DNA of 64,000 bases from Sulfuricaulis sp040901545 (GCF_040901545.1 NZ_JBBDYL010000004.1:62001-126000), one strand, 5' to 3'. Shown: positions 1 through 9,243, counted from the stretch's first letter. A program made the numbers and translations. The notes: a model not told the origin generated them from the letters alone.

Positions 1-115
1 TGATGGCCACTTAGGGCGGCCCACAACCAGTTCATAAGTTAAGCAGTAATTTATTTTATTGAAAACTGCCTGACAGGTTCACGTCGCCCGAGGCAGCAAC
101 TTCTAAAAATTCGTA

Positions 116-550
116 TCAGAAACCACTCGGCGGTGGCGATGGAAATATCGGAGGTTGTGGAATTGGTGGTGTACTGGCAGGAGGCAGTGAAGGTGTCACC
201 GGAGGCGAAGGGGCAGGTGCCGTTGTTGCCGCACCCCCTCCCGCCGACAGTCCCTTCCGAGTCTTGTTGTCTAACGACGAAGTGTCCGTGACTGAATCAG
301 GCGATGACAATCCCTTACCCGGCGTTGTCGCAGCCGGCGGGTTGTTAAACTGAATCACATTATGATCCGGATTGATCTGCTTTTCTTCGATTTTTTCAGC
401 TTGCGGCGGCGGCTTGGATTCCGAATAATGAGTTTTGCCGCCAGAGTCCACCCATTTCCATAATTTTATCGCCTGCGCTGACGGCATTGCTGAAAGAATC
501 ACGAGTGTCAGCGCATGGACGATAATTTTCAAATTTAACCGGAAGAACAT
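116..550 (-). CDS. Secreted DUF4124-domain protein with proline-rich tail
   Basis: 144 residues. An N-terminal signal peptide ends near residue 27 (MPSAQA, then IKLWKW). It is followed by the short DUF4124 signature (KWVDSGGKTHYSESKPP, about residues 31-48), a family common in gammaproteobacterial envelope proteins and of unknown biochemical function. The last 35 residues are a low-complexity Pro/Ser/Thr tail that is probably disordered. It lies 6 bp downstream of the DUF3144 gene on the same strand, so the two are probably cotranscribed. No strong ribosome binding site is visible; the start is chosen because it gives a good signal peptide. Family assignment is firm, function unknown. Confidence 0.8.
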   Translation of the reverse strand: MFFRLNLKIIVHALTLVILSAMPSAQAIKLWKWVDSGGKTHYSESKPPPQAEKIEEKQINPDHNVIQFNNPPAATTPGKGLSSPDSVTDTSSLDNKTRKGLSAGGGAATTAPAPSPPVTPSLPPASTPPIPQPPIFPSPPPSGF

Positions 551-556
551 TTCAGC

Positions 557-871
557 TCAGCTGGGGCGCGTGTTGATCAGATGCGCATATTTCATGTTCT
601 CATCAAAGAACTTTTTGTAATCGTCCAGGTTTTCATTAAGCATTTTTTGATATTCGCGAGTGAAGAATTCAAAAGCCTTGCCCCTGTCCGACTCGTACTT
701 CTTGATATCGCTTGCATGGGATGCCACAACAAAAGAGTTGAATCGCGACGCAGCGTACAGCAGGGCCATGCTCACGTTTTCCCGACTGGCTGTTTCACAA
801 TGTTTATTGGCCAAGTCGATAAACGAGTTGACGATGCTGCGATATTCCTGATCAATGTCTGCTTCGTTCAT
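557..871 (-). CDS. DUF3144 family protein
   Basis: About 104 residues from the ATG at 871. The body has the DUF3144 pattern: FIDLANKHCE, ALLYAASRFNSFVVASHA, and a C-terminal EYQKMLNENLDDY. It is a small soluble alpha-helical protein of unknown function. An upstream in-frame start at 916 would add 15 residues that do not resemble the family, so the shorter form is preferred. It precedes the DUF4124 gene by 6 bp. Confidence 0.75.
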   Translation of the reverse strand: MNEADIDQEYRSIVNSFIDLANKHCETASRENVSMALLYAASRFNSFVVASHASDIKKYESDRGKAFEFFTREYQKMLNENLDDYKKFFDENMKYAHLINTRPS

Positions 872-953
872 AGGCGGTCGCTCACGGGTTTTGAAAGTCA
901 GACTGACTGTTATCACTAAGCCAGACGTACACGGTAAATATAAAAATAAACAC

Positions 954-1517
954 TCATTTCACAAAAAAGTTATCGCGGTAATATTTCAATTCCTCGATCG
1001 ATTCCCTGATGTCGTCCAGCGCCTTGTGGGTGTTCTTCTTCACCAGGCCGTTGCAGAGACCGGGTTTCCAGCGGCGCATGAGTTCTTTAACCGTGCTCAC
1101 GTCGAGATTCCGGTAATGAAACCATGCCTCGAGTTGCGGCATTCCGCGCGCGAGGAACCGCCGGTCCTGACAAATACTGTTCCCGCACATGGGTGATTTG
1201 TTTTTTGGAACACGCTGTTGTAAAAAATCGAGCGAGATTTTTTCGACATCCGCCTCGGTATGAGGCGACTGCCTAACCCGCTCAATCAGCCCTGTTCCGG
1301 CATGCGTGCGTTTGTTCCATTCGTCCATGGCCGCCAGCACCTCATCCGGCTGATGCACCGCCAACACCGGTCCTTCCGCGACAATATTGAGCGAGCTGTC
1401 GGTGATAATCGTCGCCACTTCGATGATCCGGTCGGTATCGGGATTTAACCCTGTCATTTCCAGGTCTATCCAGATGAGCGCGCCGGTCTCCTGCGCACCG
1501 TTGGGTGCATGTGCCAT
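954..1517 (-). CDS. orn: Oligoribonuclease
   Basis: 3'-5' exoribonuclease of the DEDDh family that degrades 2-5-nt RNA fragments, including pGpG from c-di-GMP breakdown. 187 residues, the usual Orn length. Visible motifs are WIDLEMTGL (first D and E), SPMCGNS, FHYRNLDVSTVKELMRRW and the Exo III region HKALDDIRESIEELKYY. The start at 1517 has a GGAG Shine-Dalgarno 9 nt upstream; a longer reading from 1589 adds unrelated residues. It is divergent from the M48 protease gene, with an 81-bp shared upstream region. Confidence is high. Confidence 0.95.
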   Translation of the reverse strand: MAHAPNGAQETGALIWIDLEMTGLNPDTDRIIEVATIITDSSLNIVAEGPVLAVHQPDEVLAAMDEWNKRTHAGTGLIERVRQSPHTEADVEKISLDFLQQRVPKNKSPMCGNSICQDRRFLARGMPQLEAWFHYRNLDVSTVKELMRRWKPGLCNGLVKKNTHKALDDIRESIEELKYYRDNFFVK

Positions 1518-1598
1518 TAAATATCTCCAGATTAACTGGGGGAATCTTTCGGGCTCCCTGCTGTCTGTTACACAATGTGATGATAACATCCTTGATCA

Positions 1599-2840
1599 AT
1601 GAATACCTTCACGTACTTATTCCTGACTCTGCTCGGCCTGTCGTTGTTGACGGAGGTGTGGCTGGCGGCCCGTCACATCCGGTACATCGCGGCGAACCGT
1701 AATACCGTTCCCGGAGCGTTCCGCAGCAAGATTACGCTTGCGGATCATCAGAAGGCGGCCGATTACACCATCGCCCACACCCGCTTCGGACGCATTGAAA
1801 ATGCCTACGGCACCGGTTTGCTCGCGCTCTGGACACTGGGGGGCGGGCTCGATTGGCTGGATCAGATGCTACGCGTCATCGGATGGGGTGAACTTGCCAC
1901 TGGAGTGGTATTTATTCTGAGCACGCTCGTCATCATGGGGCTGCTTGAGCTTCCGGTGTCCGTGTATCGGACTTTTGTGATCGAAAACCGATTTGGCTTC
2001 AACAAGACCACGCCAAGACTTTTTTTGGCCGATACGATAAAGCAGGCCCTGTTGTTCGGAATACTCGGTGCCCCGCTCGCGCTGGCCGCGCTCTGGCTTA
2101 TGCAGGAGGCCGGGGAGCTATGGTGGCTTTACGTCTGGTTGTTGTGGAGCGGTTTCACCATGCTGTTGGTCTGGGCTTACCCCACGTTGATTGCACCGTT
2201 CTTTAACAAGTTCAAACCTCTCAAGGAGGGGATGGTGCGTGAACGCATCCAGGCGTTACTCGAACGCACCGGTTTCCGGACGCGTGGTATATTTGTCATG
2301 GACGGATCGCGTCGCAGCGCGCATGGAAACGCCTATTTCACCGGCTTTGGAAAAACCAAACGCATCGTCTTTTTTGACACACTGCTCGAACACCTGAATG
2401 AGCGGGAGATCGAGGCGGTACTGGCTCACGAGCTGGGGCATTTCAAGCGACGGCACGTTATCAAGCGCATGCTGCTGACTTTCGGCATCAGCCTGTTCGG
2501 GCTGGCCTTGCTGGGATGGCTGGTCACGCAACCCTGGTTCTATTCCGGCCTTGGCATGTCACAACCTTCGATGCATGCGGCGCTGATGCTATTCATGCTG
2601 ATTGGCCCGGTGTTCACTTTCTTCCTGCAGCCGCTGTTCGCGTGGGGATCGCGACGTCACGAATATGAAGCCGACAGTTTTGCGGCCGATCAAACCGATG
2701 CCGCCGAATTGGTGAGCGCGCTGGTCAAACTCTATCGCGAGAATGCCAGCACGCTCACTCCCGACCCGCTGCATTCGGTCTTTTATGATTCCCATCCGCC
2801 CGCCACCTTGCGTATCGCGCATCTGACCGGCAAAACCTGA
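1599..2840 (+). CDS. M48 family integral-membrane metallopeptidase (Ste24/CAAX protease-like)
   Basis: 413 residues with several hydrophobic segments. The N-terminal region matches the peptidase M48 N-domain. The zinc motif HELGH (about residue 276) lies in VLAHELGHFKRRH, and the third ligand is probably the first Glu of EYEADSF (about residue 355). The family are zinc endopeptidases of the inner membrane; the bacterial role is usually membrane-protein quality control and the substrate here is unknown. The next gene, a cytochrome c, follows 22 bp later, and phhB follows that, suggesting one transcription unit. Confidence 0.9.
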   Translation: MNTFTYLFLTLLGLSLLTEVWLAARHIRYIAANRNTVPGAFRSKITLADHQKAADYTIAHTRFGRIENAYGTGLLALWTLGGGLDWLDQMLRVIGWGELATGVVFILSTLVIMGLLELPVSVYRTFVIENRFGFNKTTPRLFLADTIKQALLFGILGAPLALAALWLMQEAGELWWLYVWLLWSGFTMLLVWAYPTLIAPFFNKFKPLKEGMVRERIQALLERTGFRTRGIFVMDGSRRSAHGNAYFTGFGKTKRIVFFDTLLEHLNEREIEAVLAHELGHFKRRHVIKRMLLTFGISLFGLALLGWLVTQPWFYSGLGMSQPSMHAALMLFMLIGPVFTFFLQPLFAWGSRRHEYEADSFAADQTDAAELVSALVKLYRENASTLTPDPLHSVFYDSHPPATLRIAHLTGKT

Positions 2841-2862
2841 TTCTTTACGTCCAGGAGGAACC

Positions 2863-3150
2863 ATGAAAAAAAACCGTGCGCTTGTATTTATCCTTATGTC
2901 GTTTTCCGTATCCGCCCACGGCGCGGCGCTTCCGGGCGACGCCGCCGTGGGAAAGAAATTGCACGACGCCAACTGTACCGCCTGCCATACCGACAGCGTT
3001 TACCAGCGGAAAGACAGACAGGTCGCCAATCTCGATATGCTGAAAAATCAGATGAAGGCCTGCGGGCATGCGATGAATATCACTCTGGGAAAGAAACAAA
3101 TGGATGATCTGGTGAAATACCTGAACGACACGTATTACAAGTTTAAATAG
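2863..3150 (+). CDS. Small monohaem c-type cytochrome
   Basis: 95 residues with a cleavable signal peptide (MKKNRALVFILMSF...AHGA). One haem-binding motif, CTACH, lies near residues 38-42. Distal Met candidates sit in the C-terminal helix region (HAMNITLGKKQMDDL). It ends in VKYLNDTYYKFK, typical of a small class I cytochrome c family in sulfur- and ammonia-oxidising proteobacteria. It is probably a periplasmic electron carrier. The ribosome binding site AGGAGGAACC before the ATG is ideal. It could in principle accept electrons from arsenite oxidase, which lacks a cytochrome in its own cluster, but nothing in the sequence links them. Confidence 0.85.
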   Translation: MKKNRALVFILMSFSVSAHGAALPGDAAVGKKLHDANCTACHTDSVYQRKDRQVANLDMLKNQMKACGHAMNITLGKKQMDDLVKYLNDTYYKFK

Positions 3151-3159
3151 CGAAAAGCC

Positions 3160-3495
3160 ATGTCTGACCTGAAAAGCAAAACCTGCAAACCGTGTGCGCC
3201 CGGGACTCCGCCGTTATCCCGCCCGCAGGCCGTGACGTTGCTGGCACAGCTTCCGGGATGGTCGCTGAATGACACCGCCTCCGAAATTGTCCGCACGTTC
3301 AAATTCAAGAATTACTACGAGACCATGGCGTTCGTGAATGCGCTCGCCTGGGTCGCCCATCGGGAGGATCATCACCCGGACATCGAAGTGGGATATAACC
3401 GCTGCCACGTGCGCTTCAGCACGCACAGCATCAAGGGGTTGTCGGAAAACGACTGCGTCTGCGCCGCCAAGATCAACGCCTTGCTGGGCGAGTGA
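3160..3495 (+). CDS. phhB: Pterin-4a-carbinolamine dehydratase
   Basis: 111 residues. The family motif appears as AHREDHHPDIEVGYNRCHVRFSTH, with the catalytic histidine cluster HHPD near residue 68. The enzyme dehydrates 4a-hydroxytetrahydropterin, recycling the cofactor of aromatic amino-acid hydroxylases, and many bacteria carry it without the hydroxylase. It starts 9 bp after the cytochrome stop codon. No phenylalanine hydroxylase is in the window. Confidence 0.92.
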   Translation: MSDLKSKTCKPCAPGTPPLSRPQAVTLLAQLPGWSLNDTASEIVRTFKFKNYYETMAFVNALAWVAHREDHHPDIEVGYNRCHVRFSTHSIKGLSENDCVCAAKINALLGE

Positions 3496-3516
3496 CAAGC
3501 ACGGGCTTACCTCGGA

Positions 3517-4404
3517 TTATCCGCACCGGTCAAAACAGGAAGGCAGGCCGGCGGCCAAGTCCGGATACATCAGCTCCACACCCAGTTCCTCGCGCATGCG
3601 CCGGTTGTCAATGCGCTTGGATTCCGCCAGATAAGAAAGCATCTCTGCTCCGAGTCGCCGGCGCGCCTGCTCCAGGGTAATCGCCGGCGGGTGCGGGATG
3701 CCGAACGCGTCCGCCACGCGGTAGAAAAAATCCGTCATGGTCGTGGGATGCCCGTCACTGATGTTATAAATGATACCGGGATTGGCATGATGTCCGGCGA
3801 TGAAGCAGGCCCGCGCCAGATCGTCGGCATGGATGCGATTGCTGAACGGCGATTCCTCTTCGTGTAACACCGGATCGCGGGCACGCAGGCGTTCCTCGGG
3901 CAAATAACCCCGACCATATATCCCCGGCACGCGCAGAATCACCACCGGCACCCCGCTTTTCTCGCTCCAGCGCCGCAGCACGGTTTCCGCCGCGAGCCGT
4001 CGCTTGGCGCGGTCCGCTTGCGGGTTGGGCGGACTGTCCTCCGTCACCCACTCCCCCGCGCAATCGCCATAAACACCTGTCGTGCTGATCAGCACCACGC
4101 GTTTCGGCAACTCGGAAGAGTCGAGAATGGAAACAAACGTTTCCATGCGCGGGTCGGTCGCACCCGTTCCCGGCGGCGGAGCGAAATAATAGATAAGGGC
4201 ATCTTTGACAGGCAGATCACGCAAGGACGCTGGCATATCGAGATCAGTTGATATCGGCTGAATCCCTGCGGCACGCAGCCGCCGCGCGGACCCGGCAGAG
4301 CGAACCAGACCCGTAACATGGCGGCCCACAGAACGTTCAAGCACGGCAACGCGCTCGCCGATGTCGCCACAACCTATGATCAGCACATCAGTTGCGGCGG
4401 AGAT
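3517..4404 (-). CDS. NAD-dependent epimerase / extended SDR oxidoreductase (YeeZ-like)
   Basis: About 295 residues from the ATG at 4404. The Rossmann nucleotide-binding motif is at the N-terminus (VLIIGCGDIGERVA). Further family features are VVLISTTGVYGDCAGEWVTE and a central NRIHADDLARACFIA segment. The family are NAD(P)-dependent sugar or small-molecule epimerases or reductases; the substrate cannot be told. The canonical YxxxK pair is not clear, as in other YeeZ-type proteins. An alternative start at 4437 adds 11 residues (MRLSCRSRCA); neither start has a clear ribosome binding site. It lies downstream of ybaL on the same strand. Confidence 0.75.
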   Translation of the reverse strand: MSAATDVLIIGCGDIGERVAVLERSVGRHVTGLVRSAGSARRLRAAGIQPISTDLDMPASLRDLPVKDALIYYFAPPPGTGATDPRMETFVSILDSSELPKRVVLISTTGVYGDCAGEWVTEDSPPNPQADRAKRRLAAETVLRRWSEKSGVPVVILRVPGIYGRGYLPEERLRARDPVLHEEESPFSNRIHADDLARACFIAGHHANPGIIYNISDGHPTTMTDFFYRVADAFGIPHPPAITLEQARRRLGAEMLSYLAESKRIDNRRMREELGVELMYPDLAAGLPSCFDRCG

Positions 4405-4509
4405 CATCGCGCACCGCGATCGGCAAGACAGCCGCATGTTGCAGTGAAAATACCTATCATGGCTTTATCCAGCCCGGTGATGACTGCATTCCTGTCGCGA
4501 GAATCATCT

Positions 4510-6219
4510 TCAGCCATGCTTCGGGTGTTCCATACGGTCGAGCACATGCCGTGCCATGCCCTGCGCCAGTTCATATTCACCCATGAAAACCTTGCCGACA
4601 TTCTCCTTCTGCAGCAGCTCGGCTTCCTCCTCGCTGTGCGTGCGCAACACGACTTCTATCGCCGGATTCAGCGTGCGGGCGACCTCGACCATCTTGCGCA
4701 CATTGAAGGTATCCGGCGTGGCGATGACCAACATGCCCGCCCGCGCAATATGGGCCTGAATCAGAACCGCCGGATCGGAGGCGTCCCCCGAGACAGCGGG
4801 AATATCCCGCGCACGCAACATCTCCACCAACTCGCGGTTCTGTTCGGCCACGACAAATGGGATTTTTCGCCCGCCGAGAGCGTCGGCGATCCGCCGCCCG
4901 ACCCGCCCGTAACCAACCAGCACAACCTGCCCGGTGAGGCGGGACTGATCGACCGACATGGGAAGCTCGGCCAGAGGGTCGTCCCGGCGCTCCAGTCGGC
5001 GGGCGAGACTCGAGCGTTGCCGTATCCAGGCCTGCGCCGGTTCGATGGCGGCGAACACCAATGCATTGAAAGCAATCGAGATGAGCGCCCCGGCCAGCAC
5101 CAGGCTCTGACCTTCGACGGGCAGCAGGCTGAGCGCGACGCCGAGACCGGCGAGGATAAACGAGAATTCGCCGATCTGTGCCAGGCTCGCGCCGACGGTG
5201 AGGGCGGTGTTAAGCGGATAGCGAAACACCAGCACCAGCGCGATGGCGGCGAGCGTCTTACCGATCATGACAATGCCGACCACCGCCAGCACCCTGAAAG
5301 GTTGTTCGACGAGCACCTGCGGGTCGAACAGCATGCCGACCGAGACGAAGAACAGCACCGAGAACGCGTCGCGTAGTGGCAGCGATTCGTCTGCGGCCCG
5401 GTGACTGAACTCCGACTCGCGCATCATCATGCCGGCGAAGAACGCGCCCAGCGCGAATGAAACGTCGAACAGCCTGGCGGAACCGTAGGCAACGCCGAGC
5501 GCCGTGGCAATCACGCACAGCGTGAATAACTCCCGCGAGCCGGTGCGCGCGACCCAAAACAGCAGCCGGGGAAAGAGCCGGCGCCCCACGACCAGCATCA
5601 AGGCAACGAAAGCAGCAACCTTGCCAAGTGTGATCGCGAGAACCATCCATACGTTATCGCTCGAGCCGGCCTGTGCCATGGCGTCCAGCCCGCCGAGCGG
5701 CCTCGCCACCACGGGCAACAGTACCAGCACCAGTACCATCGCCAAGTCTTCGACGACCAGCCAGCCCACCGCGATCCGACCATTGACCGACTCCAGGACG
5801 CCCCGATCTTCGAGCGCGCGCAGGAGCACGACCGTGCTGGCGCAGGAGAGAGCCAGACCGAAGACGAGCGCCTCACCGGAAGTCCAGCCCCAGGACAAAG
5901 CAACACCCATGCCCAACGCCGTGGCAACGCCGATCTGGACGATGGCCCCCGGCACCGCAATGCGCCGGACCGCCAGCAAATCCTCGAATGACAAATGCAG
6001 CCCGACACCAAACATCAGCAGCATGACACCGATTTCCGCGAGCTGTGCGGTCAGTTCGACATCGGCAACAAAGCCCGGAGTTCCAGGGCCGATAATGATC
6101 CCCGCAATCAGGTAACCGACCAGGGGCGGTATCCTGAATCGCGACACCACCAAGCCCATGACCATCGCCAATCCCAAACCGATGGCAATGGTGGTTATGA
6201 GACTGATGCTGTGGGGCAT
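4510..6219 (-). CDS. ybaL: CPA2-family cation:proton antiporter with TrkA-N domain
   Basis: 569 residues. The first 390 form about 12 transmembrane helices of the Na+/H+ exchanger (CPA2/Kef) fold, with RIPPLVGYLIAGIIIGPGTPGF and LMFGVGLHLSFEDL typical of YbaL. The C-terminal 150 residues are a Rossmann RCK/TrkA-N domain (VVLVGYGRVGRRIADAL) expected to bind NAD(H) or nucleotides and gate the channel. The ion specificity (K+ or Na+) is inferred only from the family. It is an inner-membrane protein and the predicted start has no competing alternatives. Confidence 0.9.
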   Translation of the reverse strand: MPHSISLITTIAIGLGLAMVMGLVVSRFRIPPLVGYLIAGIIIGPGTPGFVADVELTAQLAEIGVMLLMFGVGLHLSFEDLLAVRRIAVPGAIVQIGVATALGMGVALSWGWTSGEALVFGLALSCASTVVLLRALEDRGVLESVNGRIAVGWLVVEDLAMVLVLVLLPVVARPLGGLDAMAQAGSSDNVWMVLAITLGKVAAFVALMLVVGRRLFPRLLFWVARTGSRELFTLCVIATALGVAYGSARLFDVSFALGAFFAGMMMRESEFSHRAADESLPLRDAFSVLFFVSVGMLFDPQVLVEQPFRVLAVVGIVMIGKTLAAIALVLVFRYPLNTALTVGASLAQIGEFSFILAGLGVALSLLPVEGQSLVLAGALISIAFNALVFAAIEPAQAWIRQRSSLARRLERRDDPLAELPMSVDQSRLTGQVVLVGYGRVGRRIADALGGRKIPFVVAEQNRELVEMLRARDIPAVSGDASDPAVLIQAHIARAGMLVIATPDTFNVRKMVEVARTLNPAIEVVLRTHSEEEAELLQKENVGKVFMGEYELAQGMARHVLDRMEHPKHG

Positions 6220-6587
6220 GTTTCCTTCGCTTTCCGGGTTATGACGGGTTTCGCCGTTCTATATATGGTTACGTAGTTGCGCAAGCTGACGCCGACCTGC
6301 CCGGTGTAGCTGTACCTTGCACGCAACTTGAGAAAGTGCCGGCATTTCGTAAGCAATTGTCGGATAGAACAATTACTGATTATTACACAATGCGGGACAC
6401 GATCAGCGCCTGGCGCACGGACAGCGCCAGTGTGGCAAATATAGCGGCGCCGCGGTGAAGATGAGAAATACGACTGACAGCAGCGACGCATTTGGCATGT
6501 GGCCGCGGGTTCCTTGCGTAGCCTCGAACTGTCAGTGCCTGGCTCAACCAGGGCGGTGATCAGTGTCCCTGCTTGCCTCTCAATATA
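6220..6587. other. Intergenic region without a recognisable gene
   Basis: 368 bp between the recR stop and the ybaL start, both genes on the minus strand. It contains two small inverted repeats, CTGGCGC/GCGCCAG near 6410-6430 and CCTGG/CCAGG near 6538-6552, neither followed by a T-run. No tRNA, conserved RNA or coding signal is visible. It presumably holds the recR 3' end and the ybaL promoter. Confidence 0.5.
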
Positions 6588-7184
6588 TTACGCCTCGCGC
6601 CGACCGGCCAGCGCCCGGGCGAGCGTGTTGCGATCGGTGAATTCCAGCTCGCCGCCGATGGGCACGCCGTAGGCAATGCGCGTTGCCTTAATGTGACGGG
6701 CGCGCACCAGCTCGCCGATGAAGTGCGCCGTGGCTTCACCTTCGACGGTCAGATTGGTGGCCAGCACGACTTCTTTAATTGTCCCTTCATCAAGCAACGT
6801 CTCAAGATGCGGTATGCCGATTTCATCCGGACCGATGCCGTCGAGGGGCGACAACCTGCCCATGAGCACGAAGTAAAGGCCGTTATAAACGCCCGACTGG
6901 TCGAGCGAGACCAGATCGGATGGCGATTCGACGACACACAGAAGCGATTTGTCCCGCCGCGGCGACGTGCATATCGGACACAAATCCGATTCGCTCAGAT
7001 TGTTGCAACGCCGGCAGTGTACGATACGTTCGAGTGCGTTGGTCAGTGCCTGAGCGATTTCACGCGCCCCCTCGCGATCGCGCTCCAGCAGATGATAGGC
7101 CATGCGACCCGCGCTTTTCGGGCCCACACCGGGGAGCCGACGCAGAGCCTGCTTGAGCGCTTCGAGGATGGTGACATCGTTCAT
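6588..7184 (-). CDS. recR: Recombination mediator RecR
   Basis: 198 residues, the standard RecR length. In order: an N-terminal helix-hairpin-helix (LRRLPGVGPKSAGRMAYHLL), a four-Cys zinc finger (CRRCNNLS...CPIC, about residues 57-72), a Toprim domain (LCVVESPSDL...GRLSPLDGIGP) and a C-terminal Walker-like region. It works with RecF and RecO in loading RecA at gaps. It is the last gene of a ffs-dnaX-ybaB-recR arrangement, separated from ybaB by an inverted repeat array. Confidence 0.96.
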   Translation of the reverse strand: MNDVTILEALKQALRRLPGVGPKSAGRMAYHLLERDREGAREIAQALTNALERIVHCRRCNNLSESDLCPICTSPRRDKSLLCVVESPSDLVSLDQSGVYNGLYFVLMGRLSPLDGIGPDEIGIPHLETLLDEGTIKEVVLATNLTVEGEATAHFIGELVRARHIKATRIAYGVPIGGELEFTDRNTLARALAGRREA

Positions 7185-7198
7185 GGAAAAATCCGAAA

Positions 7199-7322
7199 GG
7201 ACAGGATTTACAGGATTAGAACAGGATTTACAGGATTAAAAAATAAAATTGAGAATGATTGATGAATTTCGTCTCTCATTTTCGAAAATCCTGTTAATCC
7301 TGAAAAATCTTGTTAATCCTGT
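7199..7322. repeat. Inverted array of ATCCTGT-type short repeats between ybaB and recR
   Basis: The left arm carries four tandem units of the type ACAGGATTTACAGGATTA. The right arm (about 7285-7322) carries the complementary ATCCTGTTAATCCTG units, also repeated. An AT-rich spacer of about 45 bp separates the arms. The whole would fold as one long imperfect hairpin in RNA or single-stranded DNA. It lies inside the dnaX-ybaB-recR unit, so it may attenuate or stabilise the recR part of the transcript. Confidence 0.75.
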
Positions 7323-7333
7323 CTATTGCTTAT

Positions 7334-7654
7334 TCAGAATGGCAGCTTCATCCCCGGCAGGCCGAGTCCGGAGGTGAATCCCGCCATTTTTTCTTCCGTG
7401 GTTTTCTCCACCTTGCGAACGGCGTCGTTGATGGCAGCCGCGACCAGATCTTCCAGTACTTCCCGGTCATCCTGCATCAAACTCGGGTCAATCTGCACGC
7501 GTTTGACGTCATGCCGGCATGTCATGGTGACATTCACCATGCCCCCGCCGCTGCTGCCGGTAACCTCGATGGACGCCAACTGTTCCTGAGCCTTGCGCAA
7601 ATTTTCCTGCATGGCCTGCGCCTGTTTCATCAAATTTCCCAGTCCGCCTTTCAT
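7334..7654 (-). CDS. ybaB: YbaB/EbfC nucleoid-associated protein
   Basis: 106 residues. Starts MKGGLGNLMKQAQAMQ and contains the family core VTGSSGGGMVNVTMTCRHDVKRVQIDP and VAAAINDAVRKVE. It is a small dimeric DNA-binding protein usually encoded between dnaX and recR, as here. It is separated from dnaX by 17 bp. Confidence 0.95.
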   Translation of the reverse strand: MKGGLGNLMKQAQAMQENLRKAQEQLASIEVTGSSGGGMVNVTMTCRHDVKRVQIDPSLMQDDREVLEDLVAAAINDAVRKVEKTTEEKMAGFTSGLGLPGMKLPF

Positions 7655-7671
7655 GTTTTCCTCGTGTCCAG

Positions 7672-9243
7672 TCAGGGCTTGGGCCGAATCGAAGCCGGAT
7701 TGACTCGTGCATTGAACTTATCCTGAAACGCGCGCACATTGGGATCGTCCGCAATGGCCTGGGCCGCGGCTTGATATTGCTCATCCATTACGCGGTTTTT
7801 CTCCTTGGCGGGTGTTTCAACGGCGTGATTTCCAACACGCACCTTCAATCGTATCGGGTTACCGTAATACTTTTCCAGTGCCGATTTCAATTCCAACTCG
7901 CGATCCTTGTTGAACAGCTTCGCGTGTAACTCCTCCAGAACCAGCACCATCTCGCCTTTGGAATGCGATTCAAGAGTCGTGTGAGAAATGAGTTCACGTA
8001 ATAATCCGGTGAAACCAAGCCGCGCGACCACATCCGCCCACCTGGCTGCCGTGCCACTGGCATCGGGCGACGATGCACCGGCGACGGGCGCGGCCATCGG
8101 GGCAACCGGTTTAATCCCGGGCGTTGGTGGCGCAGCCGCCGTTGCCTTGGATCGGTTCTCCATCTCTTCGGCCGGACGAAAGGCGACCATGCGCAACAAT
8201 ATCATTTCAAGCCCGCTGCGCGGGTCCGGCGCATAGGACAGGTCGCGAAGGCCCATCACGCCGATCTGATAGTAAAGCTGCACGTCCTGCGGCGACATGG
8301 CGCCTGCGTGCACCAGCACGTTCCCGCCCTCCTCGCCCGCAAGCGCCGGGTCGGCCTGCGCCAGGGCGATCCGGTGCAGCGCGAGCAGCAAATCCTTCAG
8401 CACGATCTCGTAATCCAGACTGAATTCGTTGGCCTCGGACACGGTCTTGAGCAGATTTGCGACATCGCCGGCCTCGAGTCCTTGCAGAATTTTTTCAATG
8501 AAATTCTGATCGATGGTACCGAGCATGGCGCGTACTTCCGGCTCATTAACCTGGCCGCCGCCGTAGGAGATCGCCTGATCGAGCAGCGAGAGTCCGTCGC
8601 GCATGCTCCCGTCGGCAGCGCGCGCCAGCAACTTGATGGAAGCAACGTCATGGACGATGCCTTCTGCATCCAGAATCTTTTGAATCTGAGAGGCGATCTG
8701 ATCGAGCGGAAGCCGTTTCAGGTTGAATTGCAGACAGCGGGACAGCACGGTCACCGGCAGTTTCTGCGGCGCGGTGGTGGCAAGCAGAAACTTGATATGC
8801 GGCGGTGGTTCTTCAAGCGTTTTCAGCAGTGCATTAAAACTATGGCTGGAAAGCATGTGGACTTCATCGATGAGATACACCTTGTAACGCCCGCGGGTCG
8901 GCGCGTAGGGCACGTTGTCCAGCAGTTCACGCGTGTCATCCACTTTGGTGCGCGAGGCGGCATCCACCTCGATCAGGTCGACAAAACGGCCTTCGTCCAC
9001 TTCCACGCAGGCACTGCATTTTCCGCAGGGCTGCGACGTAACGCCGGTTTCGCAATTCAGCGATTTGGCGAGAATACGGGCGATGGTGGTCTTGCCCACG
9101 CCGCGCGTGCCGGTGAAAAGGAAGGCATGGTGCAGCCGGCCATGGTCAAGCGCATTGACCAGCGGCTGAACCACGTGTTGTTGGCCCACGAGCTCGGAGA
9201 AATTGCGGGGCCGCCATTTGCGCGCTAATACCTGGTAACTCAC
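7672..9243 (-). CDS. dnaX: DNA polymerase III subunit gamma/tau
   Basis: 523 residues from a GTG start at 9243 (VSYQVLARKWRP, the conserved DnaX N-terminus). An open frame extends upstream to 9360, but that part is the 4.5S RNA gene read in the wrong sense. Domains: AAA+ with Walker A GTRGVGKTT, a zinc module (CETG...CGKCSAC), Walker B with LIDEVHML, then a gamma domain III and a Pro/Ala-rich linker. At 523 residues it is shorter than E. coli tau (643). No A-rich slippery site of the E. coli type is apparent, so no separate gamma product is predicted. Confidence 0.93.
   Translation of the reverse strand: MSYQVLARKWRPRNFSELVGQQHVVQPLVNALDHGRLHHAFLFTGTRGVGKTTIARILAKSLNCETGVTSQPCGKCSACVEVDEGRFVDLIEVDAASRTKVDDTRELLDNVPYAPTRGRYKVYLIDEVHMLSSHSFNALLKTLEEPPPHIKFLLATTAPQKLPVTVLSRCLQFNLKRLPLDQIASQIQKILDAEGIVHDVASIKLLARAADGSMRDGLSLLDQAISYGGGQVNEPEVRAMLGTIDQNFIEKILQGLEAGDVANLLKTVSEANEFSLDYEIVLKDLLLALHRIALAQADPALAGEEGGNVLVHAGAMSPQDVQLYYQIGVMGLRDLSYAPDPRSGLEMILLRMVAFRPAEEMENRSKATAAAPPTPGIKPVAPMAAPVAGASSPDASGTAARWADVVARLGFTGLLRELISHTTLESHSKGEMVLVLEELHAKLFNKDRELELKSALEKYYGNPIRLKVRVGNHAVETPAKEKNRVMDEQYQAAAQAIADDPNVRAFQDKFNARVNPASIRPKP

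Noticed and set aside
2863..3150. Cytochrome c as the arsenite oxidase electron acceptor gene
   Set aside because: It is 11 kb outside the island beside unrelated genes; a functional link cannot be shown from sequence.
7672..9243. Programmed frameshift giving a gamma form of DnaX
   Set aside because: No A-rich slippery heptamer with a following hairpin was found.
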